Shown here: one piece after another, positions 16,244-24,792 of the stretch
Layout of the letters: the number at the start of each line of letters is the position of its first letter
Position numbering within the stretch: position 1 is the stretch's first letter
DNA from: Lachnospiraceae bacterium
GTDB taxonomy: Bacteria; Bacillota; Clostridia; Lachnospirales; Lachnospiraceae
DNA length: 46,084 bases
Direction of reading: 5' to 3'
Assembly: GCA_024405155.1 (NCBI GenBank)
Contig: JAKSPC010000012.1
Coordinates: 1 to 46,084, forward strand
Program-made: the position numbers and the translations under genes
The notes under the pieces: generated by a model
Seen by the model: only the letters and a program-made list of their open reading frames with translations
Databases searched by the model: none
Told to the model about the DNA's origin: nothing

Positions 16244-17323
16244 CTAAAAAGGAAACTCCACACCCGTCTGTTCTCCGATCATTTTCATTTCGGAAAGCGT
16301 TTTTTCGTTCACTCGAATGCCCTCGGAAAGTACTTTCTCTCTGGCTTCGTACTCTTTTTCCCCGTGGATATAGATCCGGTCTGCTCCCTCTGCCTTTTTG
16401 GAATCACGTACCTCCTGCAGGAAAACGGAAAGCCTCTTTTCGATCTCTTTTTTATCCCCGAACATGCCGTGGTCGAACGCCATGAAAAACTGGCTGGTGT
16501 TAACGTGACCGGGCTCTCTGGCGATGTGATTGGAAGTGGCTCCCTGAGAAAGGATGCCGCACATGATCTCCACGATCATGCCGAACCCGTATCCCTTGTA
16601 ACCGCTGGTCAGCTCTCCGCAGCCTCCCAGAGGAAGGATGCCGCCGCCGGCCTTTTCAATGATGTTCTTTAAGACTCTGTCACCTTCGTCGGAATCTTTT
16701 CCCGTTTCGTCCATGGCCCATCCGAAAGGCAGCCCGTTGCCCCGCTTCACGTAGACTTCCAGTTTTCCTCTGGGAACCACGGTGGTCGCCGCATCAAAAA
16801 GGAAGTTCTTCGGTTCTGCCGGCATGCAGAACGCGATGGGATTGGTCCCCAGCACGCCTTCCGCGCCGAAGGTGGGAACCATGATGGATTCGGTATTGCA
16901 CATGGACACGCCGCACAGATCTTCTTCTGCCGCCATTTTTGCATAGTAACCGGCAATGCCATAGTGGTTGGAGTTCCTCACCGCCACCATGCCCACGCCG
17001 TTTTTCTTTGCTTTGTCGATGGCGAGCTGCATGGCAAACTTGCCCACCAGCTGTCCCATGGCCCTGTGACCTTCAATGGCGGCGGAAAGCGGCGTTTCCT
17101 TTACGATCTCCGGTCTTGCCTTTGCGTCCACGTAAGCAAGATCCGTAAGCTCGTGATAGTAGCGTATCAGCCGCTGCACACCATGAGACTCGATGCCGGA
17201 AAGATCGGCATCCAGCAGGATATCCGTTATGTCCTTTGCTTCTTCCTTTGAAAAACCGTAAAACTCAAAGACCTTCTGACAGAAGTCAAAAGTTTTCCGG
17301 TAATCGATCCTTGTATACTCCAT
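16244..17323 (-). CDS. Ldh family NAD(P)-dependent dehydrogenase
   Basis: A 359-residue oxidoreductase of the malate/L-lactate/ureidoglycolate dehydrogenase (Ldh2) family, which is unrelated to Rossmann-type LDH. Diagnostic segments are SGIESHGVQRL near residue 55, GHRAMGQLVGKFAM, AVRNSNHYGIAGYYA, GTNPIAFCMP and GYKGYGFGMIVE. It would oxidise a 2-hydroxyacid in the cytoplasm. Its stop is 18 nt from the EEP start and its own start overlaps the GtrA stop by one base. The substrate is not predictable. Confidence 0.88.
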   Translation of the reverse strand: MEYTRIDYRKTFDFCQKVFEFYGFSKEEAKDITDILLDADLSGIESHGVQRLIRYYHELTDLAYVDAKARPEIVKETPLSAAIEGHRAMGQLVGKFAMQLAIDKAKKNGVGMVAVRNSNHYGIAGYYAKMAAEEDLCGVSMCNTESIMVPTFGAEGVLGTNPIAFCMPAEPKNFLFDAATTVVPRGKLEVYVKRGNGLPFGWAMDETGKDSDEGDRVLKNIIEKAGGGILPLGGCGELTSGYKGYGFGMIVEIMCGILSQGATSNHIAREPGHVNTSQFFMAFDHGMFGDKKEIEKRLSVFLQEVRDSKKAEGADRIYIHGEKEYEAREKVLSEGIRVNEKTLSEMKMIGEQTGVEFPF

Positions 17324-17757
17324 TATTTCTGCTGTTCCTTTTCCTTTACCGCTTCTTCATTGGTGTCGATACTGTCCCTGTACACCACATATCTGTCCCA
17401 GAGATACTCTAAAGACAGATTCAGCGCCATGTTGATCCCCGTTACCAGATACTCATTCCAGCCGATGCCGGTGAGATACTTCTCCAGAAGCGTGGTCAGC
17501 GGGGTAAACGGCACGTAGAACAGAAACACCATAAACATGGCCTGCGGCACGTTCTTTGCCGACTTGAACGTGAATTTCCGGTTGAAGGTAAAGTTCCACA
17601 GGATGGACAGGATCAGTGAGATCAGATAGCTGAGCCAGTATTCCAGGTGAAATACTTCGTTGAACAGCGCAAATGACGCGATCTGAATGATCCCGGCCGA
17701 CGCGGAAAACAATACGAATTTCAGTGTCCTTTTCAGCTCACTGTTATCTTTTTTCAT
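17323..17757 (-). CDS. GtrA family membrane protein
   Basis: 144 residues with four predicted membrane helices, in the GtrA family of small membrane proteins that work with lipid-linked sugar transfer (flipping or modification). Supporting segments are LKFVLFSASAGIIQIASFAL, ILSILWNFTFNRKFTFKS (the family core around NFxxNRKFTF) and a C-terminal EYLWDRYVVYRD. Start and stop each overlap the neighbouring genes by one base, so translation is coupled. With the nearby glycosyltransferase, a cell-envelope role is likely. Confidence 0.85.
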   Translation of the reverse strand: MKKDNSELKRTLKFVLFSASAGIIQIASFALFNEVFHLEYWLSYLISLILSILWNFTFNRKFTFKSAKNVPQAMFMVFLFYVPFTPLTTLLEKYLTGIGWNEYLVTGINMALNLSLEYLWDRYVVYRDSIDTNEEAVKEKEQQK

Positions 17758-18533
17758 CAGTTTGCCTTCCCGTTCTTCTTCCTGGAATTCTTTCTGTAAT
17801 GCTTCTTGGTCTCCTTCACCTTTTCGGCAGTCTCTTCCAGTGCCTTCCTGATGGAGCCGTCCTGAGCCGCCTGGTTAAGGAACTTGAACTTCTCGTGCTG
17901 CTCCTTGCGGCGCTTTGCCAGTTCTTCCTTCAGAAGCTCATACTGAATGACCATGTCGTGGCTGTCACCGAATTCCTTGATGGTGGCCGCCTTGCCTGCG
18001 GAGTACAGAAGGTCGAGAACGAACACACCGTAGAACAGACCTACGAAGAAAGCAAAAGCCAGATTCTGTGAGAACCACTCCAGCCAGTGATAGAAGATCA
18101 TGTGCAGGAACGTGAAATAAACGCCGCCGAGCGCGCCCCAGATGGCGGTGAACAGCGGGCAGGTGATGCCGCGGTAATTCCCCCAGCGTTCCCGGTAATC
18201 CCACAGACGCATATTCAGTACATCCAGCAGGAAGGTGCCGCCGATGAGCTCCAGAAGCGTCATGACGATCATTACCACTACGATGACCGCCGCAATGACA
18301 AGTCCCTGGGGTTTCCCCTCCATCCATCCGGAAACGACTTCACTGATAATGAACATGAAGCTCACGCCGATACCGTAAATGGGAAGCCAGGGGCCCTGGC
18401 AGAAACCGGGGTTGATGAAATACTTTCCTCTGGGACCCTTGTGGCTGATCAGGTTTCTGAACAGAAACTCGATGCACCAGCCGAGGATCGCACCGACAGC
18501 AAACAGAAACGCCAGAGCAAGCGGAACATTCAT
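17757..18533 (-). CDS. PF06541-type putative ABC transporter permease
   Basis: A 258-residue membrane protein of the family annotated as putative ABC-transporter type IV (PF06541). The start ALAFLFAVGAILGWCIEFLF and the segment GPRGKYFINPGFCQGPWLP are hallmarks of this family. About five membrane segments are followed by a highly charged, Lys/Glu-rich coiled tail from about residue 205. No ATPase partner is adjacent, and the function of the family is not established. It is the first gene of the eight-gene operon and has a promoter with a leader hairpin. Confidence 0.82.
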   Translation of the reverse strand: MNVPLALAFLFAVGAILGWCIEFLFRNLISHKGPRGKYFINPGFCQGPWLPIYGIGVSFMFIISEVVSGWMEGKPQGLVIAAVIVVVMIVMTLLELIGGTFLLDVLNMRLWDYRERWGNYRGITCPLFTAIWGALGGVYFTFLHMIFYHWLEWFSQNLAFAFFVGLFYGVFVLDLLYSAGKAATIKEFGDSHDMVIQYELLKEELAKRRKEQHEKFKFLNQAAQDGSIRKALEETAEKVKETKKHYRKNSRKKNGKAN

Positions 18534-18562
18534 TTCTTTTTCCTCCTGAAATATCTTTTCAT

Positions 18563-18594
18563 ACGAAATAATGCGGGGCTTAAGACGCCCCGCA
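18563..18594 (-). terminator. Terminator/attenuator hairpin before the PF06541 gene
   Basis: On the minus strand TGCGGGGC and GCCCCGCA form a perfect 8-bp stem with a 7-nt loop, followed by TTATTT. It lies just after the predicted transcription start of the downstream operon. It can therefore end the glycosyltransferase operon and also attenuate the next one. Confidence 0.65.
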
Positions 18595-18596
18595 CT

Positions 18597-18625
18597 ATCA
18601 TAGCACTTTCTATTCTCTTAGGCAA
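18597..18625 (-). promoter_or_regulatory. Promoter for the eight-gene operon
   Basis: TTGCCT (18620-18625) and TATGAT (18597-18602) are 17 bp apart, with an extended TGC just before the -10. It lies between the stop of the glycosyltransferase gene and the hairpin at 18563-18594. Confidence 0.6.
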
Positions 18626-18644
18626 CACAGGAACGCCGTTTCTG

Positions 18645-19925
18645 TCAACTGATGGAATAGCCGGGAGGCACGAAATCCCTGAAACGGGAAAGTGTCTCCA
18701 TCAGTTCCCCCATCTGGCGCAGAATGTTGTCATTGAGACCGTGTTTTTCCGGATATCTGCCGGACCGGAAATTCTCGATGATCACCTCGTAACGGTCACA
18801 GGCTTTTCCGACTGCATCCTCCCAGGAAAGATAGATCTCTTCCGACGCATGCTCGCCCACCTGTCGGATGGCCGCTCTGTCCTTTGTGATCTCATAAAGC
18901 TTAATGGCAAGCGCCACGGCGTTTTCCGCGATCAGATAGCCGTTTCGTCCGTCCGTGACCCGCTCTGCCGCGCAGCTCCCCCTTACCAGTACGGAAGGAA
19001 CGCCGCAGGCCGCGGCTTCTCCCACCACCAGCCCGTTGGTGTCGAACGTTGACGGGAACAGCTGGACATCCGCCCGGCAGTACAGGGCGCGCAGCTCATC
19101 CCTGTCTTTTACGGGTCCCGTAAAAATGCACTTATCCATCACGCCGGCAGTTTCCATATAATCCAGCACTTCCGGAAGGTCCGTGCCGCCTCCCACAAAG
19201 ATCATGCGGAAGTCCATGCCGCTCTCCTTAAGGCCGGCCAGAGCGTCTGCAATGATCCTAAGCCCCTTGTACCACATGATCCTTCCCACGAAGATGAAAA
19301 CGGGAACGCCGGCGGGAAGGTCATAATTCTTCACTGCTTTTTGTATTGCCTCCTCCGGTACACGCTCCCGGGGGAAATCCACGCCGTTCTCCATGACCAC
19401 GTAATCTCCCTGAAACCCGAGAGACTTAAGGTTTTCTCCGGCGCCGCGGCTTACCGCCCACACCTCGTCGCAGGCTTCATACGCCTCCACGATGGCATCC
19501 AGAGAGGCGTCCGCCACAGGTCTCATTTTGATGACCTTGCGGATATCCACCTCGTATTTGGTGTGATAGGTCATGATGAGCGGAGCCCTTTTGATGCTTC
19601 GGAAAGCTCTTGCAAGAATGATGGAAGAGGCTGCCGTATGGCAGTGATACAGAGAGATGTCCGATGACTCCAGCTTTGACGTTACCTCCGGAGAAAACGG
19701 CATGCCGGCCACCACGCCCAGCTGTTTCGTCAGATCCAGGCTTTTATAACGGTAGACAGGAAACGGGTAGCCACTGTCGTCGGCGCCGGGGTAGTCCGGT
19801 GTGACCACAACGCTGTGCCCATACTTTTCCTCAATGATCTTCGCGTAATTATAGACAGCGTTGGAAACGCCGTCGATCTGCGGCGGAAACGAATCATTCA
19901 GCAGACAGATGTTTCTTTTCTCCAT
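18645..19925 (-). CDS. Family 4 glycosyltransferase (diacylglycerol glucosyltransferase-like)
   Basis: A 426-residue GT-B fold enzyme. The N-terminal domain opens with NDSFPPQIDGVSNAVYNYA, as in 1,2-diacylglycerol 3-glucosyltransferases. The C-terminal domain has FIFVGRIMWYKGLRIIADAL near residue 215 and a donor-site segment FPSTFDTNGLVVGEAAACG (EX7E-like, first acid replaced by Asp). It would add glucose or another hexose from a nucleotide sugar to a lipid at the membrane. The next upstream genes encode a PlsC-like and an E2-like acyltransferase, which supports a glycolipid role. Confidence 0.87.
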   Translation of the reverse strand: MEKRNICLLNDSFPPQIDGVSNAVYNYAKIIEEKYGHSVVVTPDYPGADDSGYPFPVYRYKSLDLTKQLGVVAGMPFSPEVTSKLESSDISLYHCHTAASSIILARAFRSIKRAPLIMTYHTKYEVDIRKVIKMRPVADASLDAIVEAYEACDEVWAVSRGAGENLKSLGFQGDYVVMENGVDFPRERVPEEAIQKAVKNYDLPAGVPVFIFVGRIMWYKGLRIIADALAGLKESGMDFRMIFVGGGTDLPEVLDYMETAGVMDKCIFTGPVKDRDELRALYCRADVQLFPSTFDTNGLVVGEAAACGVPSVLVRGSCAAERVTDGRNGYLIAENAVALAIKLYEITKDRAAIRQVGEHASEEIYLSWEDAVGKACDRYEVIIENFRSGRYPEKHGLNDNILRQMGELMETLSRFRDFVPPGYSIS

Positions 19926-19928
19926 GAC

Positions 19929-20678
19929 TCACCTGTTCTTCGGATACCGGTTTTTCGGCAGATTCTTATAGGGGACGACCGTATGCTCCGGCAGAGATCG
20001 TCCAAGCTCCGTCACCCTCTCCATCATCACGTCATTGACCCTCTTCCGCTCCTCTGCGGCAGGAACCCCGAAGTCAAACTCCTCCGGTCTGCCGAACCAT
20101 ATCTGGTTCAGATAGGGTGCAATATACATGGGAACGAAGGAAAGCTTCCTTCCCGTCTTTTTTCCGTACATCCGGCCAAGGTCCGCATACCCGTCCTGAA
20201 ACTCATAGACGATATTGTTGCGTTCCGTGGGGCTCTCCGGAAAGATCACCAGGTTTTCTCCGGCTTCCAGTGCCTTTAAGGACTGCTTGAATGTGGTAAG
20301 GATCCTCTTATCGTGATATACGCCGATCACATCCGCATACCGGAACACGAACCATGCCAGCGGCACGATCAGATAAGAACAGATCCTGAAGATCCATCTG
20401 ACGCTCTTCGGCTTTTCCGACCAGAAGTCCTGAAACGCGTATGCCGACACCTCTTTCGGATGCATCATCTCCCCGATGCACCAGGTCTTGCTCTTTCCCG
20501 GCATATAGAGTTGCGCCACGATGGGACCGTGGATCTGCACGTGATTTCCCACGATAACAAAAGGACCCTCGGGAAGGTTTTCCTTCCCAAGGACCTCATA
20601 TTTTTTATAAACGGTCCTGACCGTCCATTTAACAAAACGATAAAGTAACCTAAGCAATTCAGAACTCCACTTCTTCAC
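19929..20678 (-). CDS. PlsC-like lysophospholipid acyltransferase with altered motif
   Basis: A 249-residue acyltransferase of the PlsC/LPLAT family that would esterify a lysolipid at the membrane. Motif I reads NHVQIHG (His46), so the Asp of the usual HX4D is Gly51. Motif III reads FPESPTERN in place of FPEGTRS. These changes put catalysis in doubt, or mark a divergent subfamily with a different relay. The protein is otherwise full length. Its start lies 20 nt inside the E2-like gene and the glycosyltransferase ATG is 3 nt after its stop, so the three are tightly coupled. Confidence 0.8.
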   Translation of the reverse strand: MKKWSSELLRLLYRFVKWTVRTVYKKYEVLGKENLPEGPFVIVGNHVQIHGPIVAQLYMPGKSKTWCIGEMMHPKEVSAYAFQDFWSEKPKSVRWIFRICSYLIVPLAWFVFRYADVIGVYHDKRILTTFKQSLKALEAGENLVIFPESPTERNNIVYEFQDGYADLGRMYGKKTGRKLSFVPMYIAPYLNQIWFGRPEEFDFGVPAAEERKRVNDVMMERVTELGRSLPEHTVVPYKNLPKNRYPKNR

Positions 20679-21510
20679 TTAAAGGCCTGTCCAGAAGTTC
20701 CGGACATTCGATCAGTTTCTTGAACAGACGGATGGACTTTGCATAGTAGAATCCGTCCACGATCCTCTCATCGATGGTAAGAGAAATGTCCACGCTCTGC
20801 TTCATGGTCATGTTGCCCTCTTCGTCCCAGAACGGTCTCTTCTTCATCTCGCCGATCACCAAAAAGAGCGACGTGGTGCCGAATTCCACCAGATGATGCA
20901 GTCCGGCTCCGAGGCCGATGGATCCGATATTGGCCACAACGACGGAATTCATAAAGATGTAATCGTCGGTAATGGACTTGGGGACCAGTCCCTTCTGATC
21001 CAGCCAGCAGAAGATCGATCCGATGATCTTAAGGATCGGCCCGGGCAGGTTCTTCAAGGAATCCATGAAATCCGTGGCGCCATCCGTAATGTTGGGATCT
21101 TTTCTTTCTTTTACCCTTTTCCTGATGGCCTCGTGGATGGTATCGATGGTATCGTCCGGTTTTGCCTTGATCACGGCAAGGCTCTCATCGCCGTCATCCT
21201 TAAACTCTTTTTTGACTGTGAAGCCTGCAGAGATATAGTTTCTCTCATACATGGTCCTGTCGGCAATAAAGTAGTTGAGCTTCGGACGCAGCGTGATGGT
21301 CTTCAGCATTGCCGTCACCATGACCTGGAACAGGTTGTACTTGTAATCCGGATCCAGTCCCTTTTTCTTTTCCAGATACGCCATCACGTTGGTGAGATCC
21401 AGCGTCTCCGAAAGAAACGCCTCGTTGTTGCATCTTCCCTGATACACCAGGGGCATGATCACATGCATGGAATCGATATTCTTTAATTTCGTTCCGTCTC
21501 TTCTTGCCAT
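20659..21510 (-). CDS. Stand-alone E2-type acyltransferase domain lacking catalytic His
   Basis: A 283-residue protein of the CAT/2-oxoacid-dehydrogenase E2 acyltransferase fold, with no lipoyl or subunit-binding domain. The C-terminal active-site signature DHRxxDG reads DERIVDG (residues 247-253), so the catalytic His is Glu248. Other fold markers are NYISAGFTVKKEF and VVVANIGSIGLGAGLHH. No E1 or E3 gene is near. It may be a non-classical acyltransferase or a structural relative. It precedes and overlaps the PlsC-like gene, so a role in lipid or glycolipid acylation is inferred. Confidence 0.75.
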   Translation of the reverse strand: MARRDGTKLKNIDSMHVIMPLVYQGRCNNEAFLSETLDLTNVMAYLEKKKGLDPDYKYNLFQVMVTAMLKTITLRPKLNYFIADRTMYERNYISAGFTVKKEFKDDGDESLAVIKAKPDDTIDTIHEAIRKRVKERKDPNITDGATDFMDSLKNLPGPILKIIGSIFCWLDQKGLVPKSITDDYIFMNSVVVANIGSIGLGAGLHHLVEFGTTSLFLVIGEMKKRPFWDEEGNMTMKQSVDISLTIDERIVDGFYYAKSIRLFKKLIECPELLDRPLSEEVEF

Positions 21511-21563
21511 TTTCAGTTCCTCCTTACGATGAACTTTTCTTTCACTGCCGGGGCATCAGCGGT

Positions 21564-22364
21564 TCATAGATCGTCCACGGTGACAGGTCCCTTTACGAGC
21601 CTGATCTTTGTACCTAATGTAACATATTTCTTATCGGAATCGGCAAAGAAAGAAACCGTACCTCCGGGCTCCTTCAGTTCGCCTTCCGCTGTTTTCGTTT
21701 CACTGTTCTCCGAAAGCCATGCCGCCACCGCCGCTGTTCCGCTGGCACAGGCGTTCTCCCAGTACAGAGTGCCCGTCTCCCTTACATACACCAGAGGCTC
21801 CAGTTCATTTCCGGAAAGGAACATAAATCCCAGTGCCTTCAGCGAATACTCCCCGCAGACTTTCCGGATCTGCCGTTCGACCGCTTTCCTGTCAGGTCTT
21901 TCAGTAAAGATCACGTGAACGATGCCGCCGTGATCCACGTAAGGAAGTCTTCTTCCATCCACAGTGATCTCTCCCATGCTCCTGGGCCAGGGCATGGAGC
22001 CGGAAGCCGTCCAGAGGTCTTCTCCCGCCGCCGCTGTGCGTACGTTCACCCTGCCTTTCGTTCCGGAAACAGTCACGTCGATACCGTCGGGATACATGTG
22101 GGAAATACCGTTGTTCTTTTCTTTCACCCGCTTCAGGACACCCGTACACAGGGAGGCGTTTCCGCAGAACTCCCCTCCGGCCATTCTGAGATGCCCTTCC
22201 GGTTTTCCGTTATGTCCGCAGACACGGGCAAAGCCCACCTGTTCACAGAGGGGCTCCCGTTTCATCAGCTCCGCGGCAATACGGACCTGATCCTTTGTTC
22301 GGATGTAGGTGTCCACCAGCAGCGTCACGTTGCCGGCAGGATCAAACACATAGTACTTTAGCAT
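21564..22364 (-). CDS. DapF-fold amino acid racemase/epimerase
   Basis: A 266-residue protein of the diaminopimelate-epimerase fold that is not DapF itself, which is encoded at 11023-11886. Both catalytic cysteines are kept: Cys67 in AGGEFCGNASL and Cys206 in WENACASGTAAVA. The FDPAGNVTLLV start and the GGEFCGNA wording resemble the histidine racemases of the CntK type more than DapF. The ATG directly follows the stop of the ABC transporter ATPase. The likely role is racemisation of an amino acid taken up by that transporter. No nicotianamine-synthase-like or opine dehydrogenase gene is present, so a staphylopine pathway is not supported. Confidence 0.75.
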   Translation of the reverse strand: MLKYYVFDPAGNVTLLVDTYIRTKDQVRIAAELMKREPLCEQVGFARVCGHNGKPEGHLRMAGGEFCGNASLCTGVLKRVKEKNNGISHMYPDGIDVTVSGTKGRVNVRTAAAGEDLWTASGSMPWPRSMGEITVDGRRLPYVDHGGIVHVIFTERPDRKAVERQIRKVCGEYSLKALGFMFLSGNELEPLVYVRETGTLYWENACASGTAAVAAWLSENSETKTAEGELKEPGGTVSFFADSDKKYVTLGTKIRLVKGPVTVDDL

Positions 22365-23132
22365 TTAATAATTCTGATTCTGATAGCCGCTTATGAACTG
22401 TTTCGTGCGCTCCATCTTCGGATCGTCGAACACCTGTTCCGGCGTACCCTGTTCCACGATGTAGCCGCGGTCCATGAAGACCACTTTTTCCGAAACAGCC
22501 TTGGCAAAGGGCATCTCATGGGTCACGATGACCATGGTCCAGTCCTCGTCCACCAGCTGCTTGATCACGCGGAGCACCTCTCCCGTAAGTTCGGGATCCA
22601 GCGCGGAGGTGGGCTCGTCAAAAAACAGGATCTCCGGATTCATGGCAAGAGCTCTGGCAATGGCCACTCTCTGCTGCTGGCCGCCGGAAAGCTGGTAGGG
22701 ATAGGCATCCGCCTTATCCTTAAGTCCCATCTTGTCCAGGACCTTCATGGCCTCCTCGTACACTTCGTCCTTGTTTCGCTTCTGCACCACCAGGGGAGCG
22801 TCCATCACGTTTTTCAGCACGGAATAATGCGGGAACAGATTAAACTGCTGGAACACCAGGCCAAAACAGTTTTTTGCCTGTCGGATCCTTGCTTTGTTGC
22901 TGTAATCCGCTTTCCCGTCCGCACCGGGAAGAACGATATCGTTATCCATGTAACGGATCACTCCGTTATCGATGGTCTCCAAAAAAGTTGCGCAGCGAAG
23001 CAGCGTGGATTTGCCGGAGCCGGAGGGTCCGATGATGCTGACCGCCTCTCCTTTGTCCACGGAAAAACTGATATCCTTAAGAACGTTCAGGCTGCCGAAA
23101 GACTTTTTGATGTTATTCATTTCCAGTACCAT
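22365..23132 (-). CDS. Amino acid ABC transporter ATP-binding protein
   Basis: A 255-residue ATPase of the polar amino acid uptake class (GlnQ-like). Walker [11 protein letters not shown]-loop [15 protein letters not shown], signature [15 protein letters not shown], Walker [16 protein letters not shown] and the switch His in [10 protein letters not shown] are all intact. It would power the adjacent permease. It begins 11 nt after the permease stop, and the racemase start follows its stop directly. Confidence 0.95.
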   Translation of the reverse strand: MVLEMNNIKKSFGSLNVLKDISFSVDKGEAVSIIGPSGSGKSTLLRCATFLETIDNGVIRYMDNDIVLPGADGKADYSNKARIRQAKNCFGLVFQQFNLFPHYSVLKNVMDAPLVVQKRNKDEVYEEAMKVLDKMGLKDKADAYPYQLSGGQQQRVAIARALAMNPEILFFDEPTSALDPELTGEVLRVIKQLVDEDWTMVIVTHEMPFAKAVSEKVVFMDRGYIVEQGTPEQVFDDPKMERTKQFISGYQNQNY

Positions 23133-23143
23133 GACGTTCCTCC

Positions 23144-23791
23144 TTATCTGTAGTAACTGAACGCTTTTTCAATGCGCTCCATGCCGTAGGCAACTGCGTA
23201 GTTGGCTACGAAATAGAATACACCGGCGATCACGAAAGGCGTAAAACTGGTCTGGGAAGCCGAGATCTGTTTCGCCAGCGAGAAAACTTCCTGATAGGCA
23301 AGCGTAAATGCCAGGGACGTATCCTTTACCAGGGTGATGACCTCATTGGTCACGGAAGGAAGGATCCGTTTTATCACCTGAGGCAGGATGATGCGGAAAA
23401 ACGTCTGCGATTTCGTGTATCCCAGCACCTGTGCCGCCTCGTACTGTCCCACCGGCATGGACTCGATGCCGCTTCTGTAGATCTCCGCGAAATACGCGGC
23501 GTAGTTGAGAACGAATCCCAGAATGATGGCAGGAAAACGCCAGTTACGGATCTGGGCACCGAACAGATAGTACGGACCGAAATACCATACCAGAAGCTGC
23601 AGCATCAGAGGCGTTCCTCTCATGATGCTGATATATATCTTGATGATGCCGGACACGATCCCGTTCTTTGATTGTCTCAAAAGCGCAATGACCATGCCGA
23701 GGGGGAGCGATCCCACCAGCGTCAGAACGAAAATAAGGATCGTTCTGAGCATGCCTTCTCCCATGGTAGTGAGCATTGTTCCGAATGTCAT
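23144..23791 (-). CDS. Amino acid ABC transporter permease
   Basis: A 215-residue permease of the HisM/GlnP class with about five membrane helices. The core EAA-like loop is seen at [20 protein letters not shown] then [22 protein letters not shown], which docks to the ATPase. The family works as a homodimer or with one more permease; only this one is encoded, so a homodimer is likely. A hairpin separates it from the upstream binding-protein gene, a common arrangement for unequal expression. Confidence 0.93.
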   Translation of the reverse strand: MTFGTMLTTMGEGMLRTILIFVLTLVGSLPLGMVIALLRQSKNGIVSGIIKIYISIMRGTPLMLQLLVWYFGPYYLFGAQIRNWRFPAIILGFVLNYAAYFAEIYRSGIESMPVGQYEAAQVLGYTKSQTFFRIILPQVIKRILPSVTNEVITLVKDTSLAFTLAYQEVFSLAKQISASQTSFTPFVIAGVFYFVANYAVAYGMERIEKAFSYYR

Positions 23792-23808
23792 GAATCTTTC
23801 CTTTCGCG

Positions 23809-23838
23809 CGAAAACTCCGGGCCGCTCTCACGGCCCGG
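23809..23838 (-). terminator. Attenuating hairpin between binding protein and permease genes
   Basis: A perfect 8-bp stem, CCGGGCCG with CGGCCCGG around a 6-nt loop. On the minus strand it is followed by AGTTTTCG, a weak T-run. It probably lets binding-protein mRNA accumulate above permease mRNA. Confidence 0.6.
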
Positions 23839-23899
23839 CGTTTCTTTCTTAACTAATTACTTCAGAGGAGTTACTATGCATTATTTCATATGTCACTGA

Positions 23900-24682
23900 T
23901 CACTTGCCAAGGCAGAGGTAATCTTTGATGTCGGGATACTTTTCAGCGATCTCGTAGAACTTACCGTTCTTTACCAGCTCGTCAAGGCCTGCGTTCACTT
24001 CGTCACGAAGTGTGGTATCTGCCTTTCTGAAACCAATGGCGTAGGTCTCGGCGCCCAGCACCTCGTCCAGGAACTTGTAACCGGGCTGATTGCTCATCAG
24101 GAAGCTGCCGGTCGTTACATCGATGGCGATGGCATCGATGCCGCCTGCCATAAGGTCATTGAATGCGATGGTGTATGTCTCATATACGTCGAAGCTTGCA
24201 AAGGTCTTGCAGAGTTCCGCCTGATCGCCTTCATTCAGGAGGTCATATGCGCTGGTTGCAGTCTGCACGCCTACTCTCTTTCCTGCCAGGTCTGTCAGTG
24301 ACTTGATGTCGGAATTTTCCGGAACCATGATCATCTGGGAGTTGTTGGAGTATACCTTTGACCAGGTGTAGTCATTTTCACGTCCCTCTACGGTAAGACC
24401 GGACCAGATGCAATCGCAGGAACCTGCGTTAAGCTCCGCATCCTTGGCATCCCAGTTGAAGGGGACCGCTTCGTACTTCCAGCCCTTTAACTCACACAGG
24501 GCCTGTGCCACTTCTACGTCGAAACCGCCTACGGATCCGTCATCGTTTCTGAAGGAATAGGGCGGATAATCAAGATCGAACCCGTGCTTGAAGACCTTTG
24601 CTTCCTGCTTTGCAGGTACAGCACACGCTGCCAGAGAAAGGACCATGATCATTGCCAGAGCGATCGATAAAAACTTTTTCAT
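23900..24682 (-). CDS. Amino acid ABC transporter substrate-binding lipoprotein
   Basis: 260 residues with a lipoprotein signal (MKKFLSIALAMIMVLSLAAC, Cys20) and a family 3 solute-binding domain. Typical segments are DLDYPPYSFRNDDGSVGGFD near residue 35, VAQALCELKGWKYE, and LAGKRVGVQTATSAYDLL. The family binds polar amino acids outside the membrane. First gene of the transporter-racemase unit, behind a strong promoter with an overlapping palindrome. Confidence 0.93.
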   Translation of the reverse strand: MKKFLSIALAMIMVLSLAACAVPAKQEAKVFKHGFDLDYPPYSFRNDDGSVGGFDVEVAQALCELKGWKYEAVPFNWDAKDAELNAGSCDCIWSGLTVEGRENDYTWSKVYSNNSQMIMVPENSDIKSLTDLAGKRVGVQTATSAYDLLNEGDQAELCKTFASFDVYETYTIAFNDLMAGGIDAIAIDVTTGSFLMSNQPGYKFLDEVLGAETYAIGFRKADTTLRDEVNAGLDELVKNGKFYEIAEKYPDIKDYLCLGK

Positions 24683-24741
24683 TGCTTGCCTCCTGTTTTG
24701 CGGTCTCTGTACGGCCGCGTCTCTTTCTTTGCTGTGATGTC

Positions 24742-24770
24742 ATATTAGCATGCTAAAGTGATGATGTCAA
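24742..24770 (-). promoter_or_regulatory. Strong promoter with palindromic operator candidate
   Basis: On the minus strand a perfect TTGACA (24765-24770) and TAATAT (24742-24747) are 17 bp apart. The 12-bp perfect palindrome TTAGCATGCTAA (24745-24756) overlaps the -10 and spacer, and TGACATCA occurs on both sides of it. This looks like a repressor site controlling the amino acid transporter operon. Confidence 0.75.
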
Positions 24771-24792
24771 GCAATTTTTCAAGAAATTTTTT

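Noticed and set aside
21564-24682. A staphylopine-type metallophore cluster
   Set aside because: Only a CntK-like racemase and an amino acid transporter are present; no CntL- or CntM-like genes are found.
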